A stretch of DNA of 64,000 bases from Rs1 sp036960485 (GTDB lineage: Bacteria > Pseudomonadota > Gammaproteobacteria > Pseudomonadales > Balneatricaceae). The DNA lies in assembly GCA_036960485.1 (NCBI GenBank), contig JBALXS010000001.1, forward strand, positions 62,001 to 126,000, in the 5' to 3' direction. Of this stretch, positions 45,070 through 52,802 are shown piece by piece; the stretch's first letter is position 1; each line of letters begins with the position of its first letter. The position numbers and the translations under genes are program-made. Under the pieces are notes generated by a model. It did not search any database. It was not told the DNA's origin and saw only the letters and a list, made by a program, of their open reading frames with translations.

Positions 45070-45861
45070 ATGAATCGACAAGTAATGCAGAGCATTAAGC
45101 GCTTTAGAACAGGCATAATTATTGGTGGCGTAATAGGCTTATGGACCGGCAATCTCGTCGGTATGGTGTTCGGTGCAGCTGTTGGGTTTTTTCTTAATCG
45201 TTGGTTGTTTAATAAATTGCTAGGTGAAGGATCCCCTCAAGCTTTGTTTTTTAAAGCTACCTTTATTGTGATGGGGAAAGTGGCTAAAGCTGACGGTAGG
45301 GTGACAGAGCATGAAATAGAATTTGCTCGCAATGTCATGGTTAGAATGCGCCTTAACGATGAAAAAAAGCGTCAGGCAATGGGGTATTTTGCAGAGGGAA
45401 AAGAATCTGATTATGATTTATCTAAAATACTACGCCCCTTAAGTCTACTAATTCAAAGGCGCAGTGCAGTTAAAGTGATGTTTTTGGAAATTCAGCTGCA
45501 AGCTGCGATGGCTGATGGCGAAGTTTCTCAAAGTGAATTGCAAGTTATTCAGCAAGTTTGTACCTTTTTGAAAATGTCACAAGAAGAGATGAATCAACTG
45601 CTGCAGCGAATGCAAGCGCAGCAATCATTTCAGGGGGCAGAAAATTCTCAAACTAGCATAGCAGAAGCTTATAAAGTGCTAGGGGTTACGCCTGAGGCGA
45701 CGGAAGCAGAGCTAAAAAAGGCTTATCGTCGCTTAATGAGTCAGCACCATCCGGATAAGCTGGTGGCAAAAGGGCTTCCTGCTGAAATGATGCAGCTGGC
45801 GAAAGAAAAGACTCAAGAGATTCAAGCGGCTTACGATATTGTCAAAACAGCTCGAAAGTAA
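45070..45861 (+). CDS. djlA: Membrane-anchored DnaJ-like co-chaperone DjlA
   Basis: A type III J-protein anchored in the inner membrane that works with DnaK; in E. coli it affects capsule signalling. The 263-residue product has one Gly-rich membrane segment (about 14-40), a TerB-like middle domain (FIVMGKVAKADGRVTEHEIE, MADGEVSQSELQ), and a C-terminal J domain with the HPD triad in SQHHPDKLVAKGLP. GTG at 45061 is an alternative start with the better-spaced AGGA. Confidence 0.93.
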   Translation: MNRQVMQSIKRFRTGIIIGGVIGLWTGNLVGMVFGAAVGFFLNRWLFNKLLGEGSPQALFFKATFIVMGKVAKADGRVTEHEIEFARNVMVRMRLNDEKKRQAMGYFAEGKESDYDLSKILRPLSLLIQRRSAVKVMFLEIQLQAAMADGEVSQSELQVIQQVCTFLKMSQEEMNQLLQRMQAQQSFQGAENSQTSIAEAYKVLGVTPEATEAELKKAYRRLMSQHHPDKLVAKGLPAEMMQLAKEKTQEIQAAYDIVKTARK

Positions 45862-46006
45862 TAGCAAGCAATCATTCAAGCCCTCGTAAATGTAAACAGG
45901 AATCTCGATAAACGAAGAAGCCTGTAATAGTTTACCTAGTAGTCTGTCGGGCTTGGCCGATCGTAGCGAGAAAAAGTAGATTAGTGTTAAGTCTGACATC
46001 CTCCTA

Positions 46007-46036
46007 GCACTAGTTAATGTGAGTCATTACTAGTGC
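46007..46036 (+). terminator. Bidirectional hairpin between djlA and the DUF3530 gene
   Basis: GCACTAGT (46007-46014) pairs with ACTAGTGC (46029-46036), extended by AATG/CATT past a one-base bulge, with a TGAGT loop. It lies between convergent genes. T-runs are lacking on both sides. Confidence 0.45.
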
Positions 46037-46137
46037 ATAGCCCTATGGACAAGCTAGAAATTTAAGAACTTTCCGCTTTTGCTCACTGGTTAGCACGAAA
46101 GCTTATCTTAGAAATAATGTTATGCTCATAAACGGGC

Positions 46138-47226
46138 TTAAGTTGTACTTCCAGGTTTTTGATTCATTTTTTCTTTGGTTTTAGGTTTTTTCTGCTGTTC
46201 TTTGTCTGCTTCGATCTTTTGCTCAATATTTACTTTTAATAAGCCGAGTACTTTACGAAACAACCATTCATTTCCTTGTGAACTCCAAGCTCTGTGTGGG
46301 GCTTTTACTTGCAAATACTCTTCGACCTCTGATTGATTAGCTGCTCGTTTACGCGCAAGTGCCGCATTTATATGTTTGTTAAATTTTTTTTGCGCAGAGT
46401 AAATATCAAACGTATTAACTTTTAGCTGGCTGATCATTTCTCTTAGTTTACCAGCACTGATGTCTGCTGATTGCTGTGGGTTGATTAATAGTAAACGGCT
46501 ATTCTCTAAATCAGCTTCGCTTAGGGACAAGGCGAAAGCTGTCGCCCATGTTGCTCCTTGCCCTATTCCTGCAATAACGAGTATTTCTGATTTTTCCTTG
46601 AGCATTTGTGCTGTTACTTTTGCTCTAGCCAATGATAAGTCAGCCATATTGTTTATGTCTTCAGCTGTGTCAGAAATTGAATCTATTGTAGTTTCTTCAG
46701 TTTTATCTTCTTTAGTTGAAGCCGCCTGCTCTGCTGAAGAAGCTTCAGCGGTTGCATCTTCAGTACCCTCAGTTTTAGCTGAATACTCAGCTCTGTCTGG
46801 AATAGGAATTAGTTTGGTGCTAGGTAATGTGATGACCGCTGTTTGCCACTTATGCCGAGTTAAACCGATTCTTAATGGATTTAAATTAATAGGCCAATCT
46901 GAATGGGTTCTTTCATCCGGGAAAAATAAAATACTACCGATAGGTTCTTTTTCATCAGCTGAAAGATAATAAATATCGAAATCTTCTTCTAAAGCGCTTA
47001 GTTTAATAACTTCGGTCAGGGAGTTGGTTAACGCAGCGGCTAAATCTTGTTGTTGTTCTTTTAATGGATTAGGCATCACTCTAACCTCTTCCTGGGTTTC
47101 TAAAGCTGATCCTTCACTGTTAGGTTCTGTTGTATTATCTTGTGTAGCTGCTTCTTTATCATCGGCGGCAAAGGTGGTGTTTATAAGTAGAGCAAAAATA
47201 TAGGTAACTAACGCAATTTTTTTCAT
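46138..47226 (-). CDS. DUF3530 family periplasmic protein (alpha/beta-hydrolase-like)
   Basis: A 362-residue protein with a signal peptide (MKKIALVTYIFALLINTTFA). The DUF3530 core includes GSILFFPDERTHSDWPINLN and a nucleophile-elbow-like LVIAGIGQGATWATAFAL in which the usual Ser is replaced by Gln, so hydrolase activity is doubtful. Two low-complexity Glu/Ala/Thr/Ser stretches (about 25-50 and 158-190) and a Lys/Gln-rich tail look disordered. Function unknown; the family is common in Pseudomonas-like bacteria. It is divergent from rpe. Confidence 0.8.
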   Translation of the reverse strand: MKKIALVTYIFALLINTTFAADDKEAATQDNTTEPNSEGSALETQEEVRVMPNPLKEQQQDLAAALTNSLTEVIKLSALEEDFDIYYLSADEKEPIGSILFFPDERTHSDWPINLNPLRIGLTRHKWQTAVITLPSTKLIPIPDRAEYSAKTEGTEDATAEASSAEQAASTKEDKTEETTIDSISDTAEDINNMADLSLARAKVTAQMLKEKSEILVIAGIGQGATWATAFALSLSEADLENSRLLLINPQQSADISAGKLREMISQLKVNTFDIYSAQKKFNKHINAALARKRAANQSEVEEYLQVKAPHRAWSSQGNEWLFRKVLGLLKVNIEQKIEADKEQQKKPKTKEKMNQKPGSTT

Positions 47227-47331
47227 AAAAAATAATTTTCACTGAAATTTTAAAAGTCTAAGGATATTAATACGGGAGCCATTTAGATACAATGTGAAGC
47301 ATAAATTTGAATCAAAAATTAAGGCGTATTC

Positions 47332-48000
47332 ATGAGAGATTTTAAGATAGCACCTTCTATATTGGCTGCTGATTTTGCTAGACTGGGAGAAGAAGTAGAA
47401 AACGTACTCGCATCAGGGGCTGATATTGTCCATTTTGATGTGATGGATAATCATTACGTGCCGAATCTCACCATAGGGCCAATGGTATGTAGTGCTTTGC
47501 GAAAATATGGCATTAAAGCGCCTATCGATGTGCATTTAATGGTTAAACCAGTTGATAGTATGATCGAGCAATTTATTGACGCAGGAGCTAGTTATATTAC
47601 TTTTCATCCTGAAGCATCCGAGCATATAGATCGTTCATTACAAATGATTAAAGATGGTGGTTGTAAAGCAGGTCTAGTCTTTAATCCAGCGACACCATTG
47701 CACTATTTAGAGCACGTGATGTCCAAACTTGATATGATATTGTTGATGTCAGTTAACCCTGGATTCGGTGGGCAAAAATTTATTCCAAACACCTTAAATA
47801 AGTTAGCTCAAGTTAGAAAAATAATTGATGCGTCAGGTTATGATATTCGCCTTGAAGTGGATGGTGGCGTTACCTTAGACAATATTGCCGAAGTAGCTGC
47901 TGCCGGTGCAGATACTTTTGTAGCAGGGTCTGCCATTTTTAATACCGATAATTATGCGTTAACCATAGAAAAAATGCGCCAAGAGCTGGCAAAATCTTAG
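47332..48000 (+). CDS. rpe: Ribulose-phosphate 3-epimerase
   Basis: Interconverts ribulose-5-phosphate and xylulose-5-phosphate in the pentose phosphate pathway. It is 222 residues. Signatures are APSILAADFARLGEE, VHFDVMDNHYVPNLTIGP, VHLMV, LMSVNPGFGGQKFIP and the phosphate-binding EVDGGVTLDN with AGSAIF. No phosphoglycolate phosphatase gene follows, unlike in many relatives. Confidence 0.97.
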   Translation: MRDFKIAPSILAADFARLGEEVENVLASGADIVHFDVMDNHYVPNLTIGPMVCSALRKYGIKAPIDVHLMVKPVDSMIEQFIDAGASYITFHPEASEHIDRSLQMIKDGGCKAGLVFNPATPLHYLEHVMSKLDMILLMSVNPGFGGQKFIPNTLNKLAQVRKIIDASGYDIRLEVDGGVTLDNIAEVAAAGADTFVAGSAIFNTDNYALTIEKMRQELAKS

Positions 48001-48060
48001 CCGATAGAATTATGCTGTTAAACACCTAGTAGTTTTAGATAGGGAAATATAAATAGTTAG

Positions 48061-49413
48061 ATGCTGAACTTTATTAAACAAAAGTTATTCAACTTAGTGC
48101 AGTTGTTGAACAAGTTGCCAAAAATTCATCGAAAGATGATTGTTTTTTTATCCCTGATTTGCCTGATTCTTATCATCGTTCCTGACTTTGGTGAGCAAGA
48201 AAATGTGACTCGATTACAGTTCTCGCAACTTAGTGATCCTGAATATGTCGCATTAGAGCCAATAAAGAATAAAAAGATAGATATTCCTGATTATGAGTGG
48301 GTTGTGTCGAATGGAGATACTTTAGGTGAAGTGTTTTCATTATTTAACATGTCTTACACAATGACTAAAATTCTTGAGGCTGATAAGAACGTACTTTCTT
48401 TAGATACTATTATTGAGGGAGATGTATATCGATTTTGGTTGAGCGGAAATGAAGATGACTTTGGTGCTAACGGTGTGCAGCTTAATAGGATGGAGCAGTA
48501 TTTAGGCGTAGAGCATCAAGTTGTGTTTAAGCGCAAAGGCGATGGCTTTGAATACAAGGAAACGATACTAGATGGCAAGTGGCAACAACAGCGTATTGTT
48601 GGAGAAGTGAAAAGCCGTAGTAGTTTTTACCAATCTGCAGTTGCTCTTGGTTTACCTGCAAATGACGTTTCAGTGATAGGTCGGTTGTTGAAATCGAAAA
48701 TCGATTTTGCTCGTAGCACTAAGGCAGGTGACAAGTTTCAAATTATACTCTCAAGTCAATATGTGGGAGATAAAGCGACGGGTAACACTAAAATTGAAGG
48801 TGTGCGCTTTTTTAATCGTAATAAAGTTTACTCTGCGTTTGCTTACAAAGGTAATTATTTTGACAGTAAGGGGGAAGGATTAGAAAAAGCTTTTACTCGA
48901 TATCCTTTGAAAGCTAACTATCGAATTTCTTCAAACTTTAACCCTCGTCGTAGGCACCCTATTACGAAGTTAATAAGGCCACATAATGGTACCGATTTTG
49001 CTGTACCTACAGGAACTTCAGTATATTCTCCTGGTGATGGTGTTGTGAAAAGAGTCGTTAGGCATAAATACGCAGGTCTTTATATTGAAATACAACATAG
49101 TTATAAATATCGTACCCGTTTTTTACATTTGAGTAAGTCATTAGTGACTAAGGGACAACGTATTAAACGAGGACAAAGAATAGCACTTAGTGGCAATACT
49201 GGAGCTTCAACAGGCGCTCATTTACACTATGAATTTCACGTAAATCAAAAGCCGATTAACGCCATGGGCAGTAAAGTGCCAGTTGCGATTGGTGTTGATC
49301 GAAACTCGATGCTTGCTTATAAAAGGCGTGTAAAAGGTTTAATTAAAATGATGGAAAGTGAAAACTTAACGCGAGCTAATAGCCGTTTAACGAATAAACA
49401 GCCTAAAGGTTAA
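48061..49413 (+). CDS. M23 family peptidoglycan endopeptidase with OapA/LysM-like domain
   Basis: A cell-wall endopeptidase of the MepM type, anchored by one N-terminal membrane segment (about 23-41). A LysM-like/OapA region follows (WVVSNGDTLGEVFSLFNMSY), then a linker domain, then the LytM zinc peptidase domain with RPHNGTDFAVPTGT and GAHLHYEFHVN carrying the metal ligands. All expected ligands are visible, so it is probably active. It is 450 residues and begins with ATG 61 bases after rpe. The specific name (MepM or a relative) cannot be settled from sequence alone. Confidence 0.9.
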   Translation: MLNFIKQKLFNLVQLLNKLPKIHRKMIVFLSLICLILIIVPDFGEQENVTRLQFSQLSDPEYVALEPIKNKKIDIPDYEWVVSNGDTLGEVFSLFNMSYTMTKILEADKNVLSLDTIIEGDVYRFWLSGNEDDFGANGVQLNRMEQYLGVEHQVVFKRKGDGFEYKETILDGKWQQQRIVGEVKSRSSFYQSAVALGLPANDVSVIGRLLKSKIDFARSTKAGDKFQIILSSQYVGDKATGNTKIEGVRFFNRNKVYSAFAYKGNYFDSKGEGLEKAFTRYPLKANYRISSNFNPRRRHPITKLIRPHNGTDFAVPTGTSVYSPGDGVVKRVVRHKYAGLYIEIQHSYKYRTRFLHLSKSLVTKGQRIKRGQRIALSGNTGASTGAHLHYEFHVNQKPINAMGSKVPVAIGVDRNSMLAYKRRVKGLIKMMESENLTRANSRLTNKQPKG

Positions 49414-49437
49414 TCGTTTACTAAAAGGAAAAAAATT

Positions 49438-50469
49438 TTGGATTATTTGCAGCGAGTTTGGTTTGGGTTTTGGGATAGTATGGGAAGTGCTTTGCAGTTA
49501 AGTAAAATTGTAAAAATACTGATTTCTACCATAGTTCTTTATATAGTGATTTCATTGGGGCTTGCCATATATTGGAGTAATACGCCGGTTATTGATTTAT
49601 CTGTAAATGTAGAGCAAGAAAGGGCAGTTAAGGTGCCCGGTTTAAAGAGTATAGATGCTCTTATTCAAATATCTGAGACCTTAATGAACAAACCGGGTGG
49701 TTACCTCAGTAATGACAAAACCTTACCAGGTGTTTGGATGGATAATATGCCGCGTTGGGAGTTTGGTGTGTTAGTCCAAGCTAGAGATATGGCAAGATCA
49801 ATGCGCAAAGATTTTAGCCGTTCACAATCGCAATCTACTGAAGATGTTGATTTAAGTAATGCAGAGCCTCGATTGAATTTTAACAATGATAGTTGGTTGT
49901 TTCCATCCACGGAAGGTGAGTATACGAAAGCGATAGAATACTTACAAACTTACCGCCAAAGATTACAAGACCCTGCTGTGCAAGATGCTCAATTTTATAC
50001 ACGTGCTGATAATTTGAGTAATTGGTTGGGTAATGTTAGTACGCGTTTAGGTAGCTTATCGCAACGCTTAAGTGCGAGTGTTGGCCAGCGACGTATAAAT
50101 ACCGACTTAGCAGGAGATGCAGAAGCAGTGCAGTCTACGCAGAGCAGCAAAGTGCTAGAAGTAAAAACGCCTTGGCATAAAATTGATGACGTTTTTTATG
50201 AGGCTAGAGGATCTGCTTGGGCATTGATTCACTTATTAAAAGCTATCGATCAGGATTTTGCATCGGTATTAGAAAAGAAAAACGCTCGAATTAGTTTACT
50301 GCAAATCATCCGCGAGCTGGAATCTACACAAGGCTTTATTTGGAGTCCACTCATTTTAAATGGCTCTGAATTTGGGCTTTGGGCTAACCATTCACTAGTA
50401 ATGTCTTCGTATATTACTCGTGCTAATGCTGCCATCATTGATTTAAGAAAATTACTGACTCAAGGTTAA
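49438..50469 (+). CDS. DUF2333 family inner membrane protein
   Basis: A 343-residue protein with one N-terminal membrane segment (about 24-46) and a large extracytoplasmic region; DUF2333 members are found in Pseudomonas and relatives with no known function. Conserved-looking stretches are MNKPGGYLSNDKTLPGVWMD, WEFGVLVQARDMARSMRKDF and EARGSAWALIHLLKAI. The start is TTG with AGGA upstream and no suitable ATG nearby. Close spacing (24 bases) to the M23 peptidase gene suggests co-transcription and perhaps a cell-wall role. Confidence 0.85.
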   Translation: MDYLQRVWFGFWDSMGSALQLSKIVKILISTIVLYIVISLGLAIYWSNTPVIDLSVNVEQERAVKVPGLKSIDALIQISETLMNKPGGYLSNDKTLPGVWMDNMPRWEFGVLVQARDMARSMRKDFSRSQSQSTEDVDLSNAEPRLNFNNDSWLFPSTEGEYTKAIEYLQTYRQRLQDPAVQDAQFYTRADNLSNWLGNVSTRLGSLSQRLSASVGQRRINTDLAGDAEAVQSTQSSKVLEVKTPWHKIDDVFYEARGSAWALIHLLKAIDQDFASVLEKKNARISLLQIIRELESTQGFIWSPLILNGSEFGLWANHSLVMSSYITRANAAIIDLRKLLTQG

Positions 50470-50630
50470 TGAGTTTACTAAGAGTGCGATTTTTGATGAC
50501 ACTGAAAACACTGAGTTATTATATAAATAGCTAGTTTCTTGTTATTATTTGAAAGTGTTGCAATTGAAAGAACTATAGATTAAATGCTGTTTTAAATTTG
50601 AAAAAACAGCGACGAAAAGAGAGAGTAGCA

Positions 50631-51257
50631 ATGAGCGTACATGAAATTAAACACCCACTAATTCAACATAAAATAGGTTTGATGAGATCTGCCACAATTA
50701 GCACGCGAAGCTTTCGTCAGTTAGCTGGGGAAGTGGGTTGCCTGCTTACATATGAAGCGACCAAAGATTTAGAGCTAGAAGAATACAAGCTTGAAGGTTG
50801 GTGCGGTGAAATCAACGCTGAGCGCATTAAAGGTAAAAAAATAACAGCAGTGCCGATTCTTAGAGCGGGTTTGGGGATGTTAGATGGAGTGCTAGAGCTA
50901 GTGCCGAGCGCAAAAATATCTGTAGTGGGTTTATATCGTGATGAAGAAACGTTAGAACCTGTTCCGTATTTTGAAAAGTTAGCTCATGATATAGATGAGC
51001 GCTTAGCTCTAATTGTTGACCCTATGTTAGCGACAGGGGGTTCGATGATAGCTACCATTGATATGCTAAAAAAAGCAGGCTGCAAAAGCATTAAAGCGCT
51101 AGTGTTAGTGGCTGCGCCTGAGGGGATTGCGAAAGTGCAAGCAGCGCATCCTGATGTTGATTTATATACAGCAGCAGTAGATAGTCATTTAAACGAGCAG
51201 GGTTATATTATTCCAGGTCTTGGTGATGCTGGGGATAAAATCTTCGGTACAAAGTAG
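50631..51257 (+). CDS. upp: Uracil phosphoribosyltransferase
   Basis: Salvages uracil with PRPP to make UMP. The start is ATG 50631 (GAGAG upstream), giving 208 residues, the length of E. coli Upp. The N-terminus MSVHEIKHPLIQHKIGLMR, the PRPP site VDPMLATGGSM and the uracil-binding C-terminus GYIIPGLGDAGDKIFGTK are intact. The in-frame upstream 11 codons are not conserved-looking. No uraA permease gene is adjacent. Confidence 0.96.
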   Translation: MSVHEIKHPLIQHKIGLMRSATISTRSFRQLAGEVGCLLTYEATKDLELEEYKLEGWCGEINAERIKGKKITAVPILRAGLGMLDGVLELVPSAKISVVGLYRDEETLEPVPYFEKLAHDIDERLALIVDPMLATGGSMIATIDMLKKAGCKSIKALVLVAAPEGIAKVQAAHPDVDLYTAAVDSHLNEQGYIIPGLGDAGDKIFGTK

Positions 51258-51279
51258 TTCTCATGGCAGTGGTTGTTGA

Positions 51280-51309
51280 AAGGCTATTGAATATTAATTC
51301 AATAGCCTT
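51280..51309 (+). terminator. Bidirectional terminator between upp and the E2 gene
   Basis: Arms 51280-51292 and 51297-51309 (AAGGCTATTGAAT / ATTCAATAGCCTT) are perfectly complementary over 13 bases with an ATTA loop, midway between convergent genes. Short T-containing tracts follow on both strands (CTTCTTG plus, TTCAAC minus). Confidence 0.7.
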
Positions 51310-51358
51310 CTTGCCAGATATCTAGATCACACCTGAAAAATCTTCTTTCAGTGAAAAG

Positions 51359-52624
51359 CTAAGCAGCTCCCCAGTTTTCGATAATGTCTACAAACTTCGT
51401 TAAAAACTTATTTGTTTGATAAGCATCAAGCGCGCGATGATCTATGGATAATGAAACATAGCACATAGGTTTTATAAGCATCGTATCAATGCCATCTACT
51501 GTTCTTACAACCACTCTTTTTTGCATTTTACCTACTCCTAAAATGGCAACTTGTGGCTGGCTAATGATAATAGGTGTTGCCAATAAACTGCCGCTTACTC
51601 CATAGTTTGAAATAGTAAATGTAGCCCCTTGCATATCACTGGCTGTTAGCTTTCTCGCTCTGGCTTTTTGTGTTTGCTGCGTTAATGACGTTGCGATTTG
51701 AAATAAACTGAGTTGTTCAACATCTCTAACAACAGGTACTACTAATCCGCTATCTTCAAGAGCAGTACCAACGCCTATGTGCACAGCTTTAAAAACCTCT
51801 AATCCGTTATCATGAAACTGGCTGTTGATTTGCGGTACTTCTTTCATCGCAAGAGCGCTAGCGGCTAAAAAATAGGCACTAAAAGTAAGATTAACTGCTG
51901 CATCTTGATAGCCCAGTTTACGTGCTTGCCTGTGCGCTATGATCGTAGTTAAATCCATTTCAAAGACACTAGTAACATGCGGTGATGTTTCTAAAAGGCT
52001 TTCGACCATGTGCTTAGCAATTGAGTTTCTCATTGGGGTGTGAGGAATAAAAGTTGATTCGGACTTAGCGGACAAAGGCTGGCTTACTTCACTATTGGGA
52101 GTTTTGGAGCTTAGTGCTGTTCGCGAAGTGATGTGTTGTTGAACATCCTTTTTGCTAATTCTTCCATTAAGACCTGTCCCTGTAACTTCATCGGCGCAAA
52201 TGGTGTACTCAGTAAGTAGCTTTTTAACAGCAGGGCCAAGCAAGTGGCGCTTTGAAGTGTCATCATTGTGAGCAAGTAAAAGTGTATCTAGCTGAGTATC
52301 GTGAAGCGCTTTAGCTTGTTTGGATAATGGGATATCTTGAGTAGTTTTCTGGTTAGAATTTTCTTTTGAGGCTATAAGTGCTAGAGGCGAAATTGTAGCG
52401 AGTAGGTCTCCGGGAGCTACTTTTTCAGCTACTTGGGTGTCGATACTTTGTACAACACCCGTTAGTGTAGATGTAACTTCAATAGCGACTTTATCTGTTT
52501 CTAGTTCAACAATTGGCTGATCTATTGATACTTTATCACCGACACTTACAAGCCAATTCGAAACAGTCGCTTGCGTGCCTTCTAGTTGCTCTGCTTCAAG
52601 TATGATATTGGTAGTGTTTTGCAT
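51359..52624 (-). CDS. bkdB: Branched-chain 2-oxoacid dehydrogenase E2 (dihydrolipoyl acyltransferase)
   Basis: Carries the acyl group from E1 to CoA in the 2-oxoacid dehydrogenase complex. From ATG 52624 (AGGA upstream) it is 421 residues: one lipoyl domain with the lipoylated Lys in ELETDKVAIEV, a peripheral-subunit-binding domain (LLGPAVKKLLTEYTICADEV), and a catalytic domain ending SIDHRALDAYQTNKFL with the active His and Asp. It lies downstream of the fused E1 (gap of 178 bases). The single lipoyl domain and the BCKDH-like E1 favour a branched-chain substrate, but the substrate is inferred. No E3 gene is near. Confidence 0.86.
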   Translation of the reverse strand: MQNTTNIILEAEQLEGTQATVSNWLVSVGDKVSIDQPIVELETDKVAIEVTSTLTGVVQSIDTQVAEKVAPGDLLATISPLALIASKENSNQKTTQDIPLSKQAKALHDTQLDTLLLAHNDDTSKRHLLGPAVKKLLTEYTICADEVTGTGLNGRISKKDVQQHITSRTALSSKTPNSEVSQPLSAKSESTFIPHTPMRNSIAKHMVESLLETSPHVTSVFEMDLTTIIAHRQARKLGYQDAAVNLTFSAYFLAASALAMKEVPQINSQFHDNGLEVFKAVHIGVGTALEDSGLVVPVVRDVEQLSLFQIATSLTQQTQKARARKLTASDMQGATFTISNYGVSGSLLATPIIISQPQVAILGVGKMQKRVVVRTVDGIDTMLIKPMCYVSLSIDHRALDAYQTNKFLTKFVDIIENWGAA

Positions 52625-52802
52625 GTTTAATCCTGTTGTAATCATTTGATGATAAATGAGTGTTGTTATAGCTGTTGTCAAAAATGTATTACTGGCTTAT
52701 TTTAATGAGTAATAAAACAGGCTTAATTCATTTCAGCTCTTAGTCTGATAAAAGGTTTAGCTGAAAATGAATTAAGGGTAATATTTGTTAAACACTGTGT
52801 TA

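Noticed and set aside
45925..45970. GC-richer stretch after djlA with a TCGG...CCGA stem as a REP-like element
   Set aside because: Only one short imperfect stem and no second copy noticed in the window.
46460..46969. Plus-strand frame of 169 codons opposite the DUF3530 gene
   Set aside because: Ser/Ala-rich antisense shadow of the Glu/Ala/Thr-rich low-complexity part.
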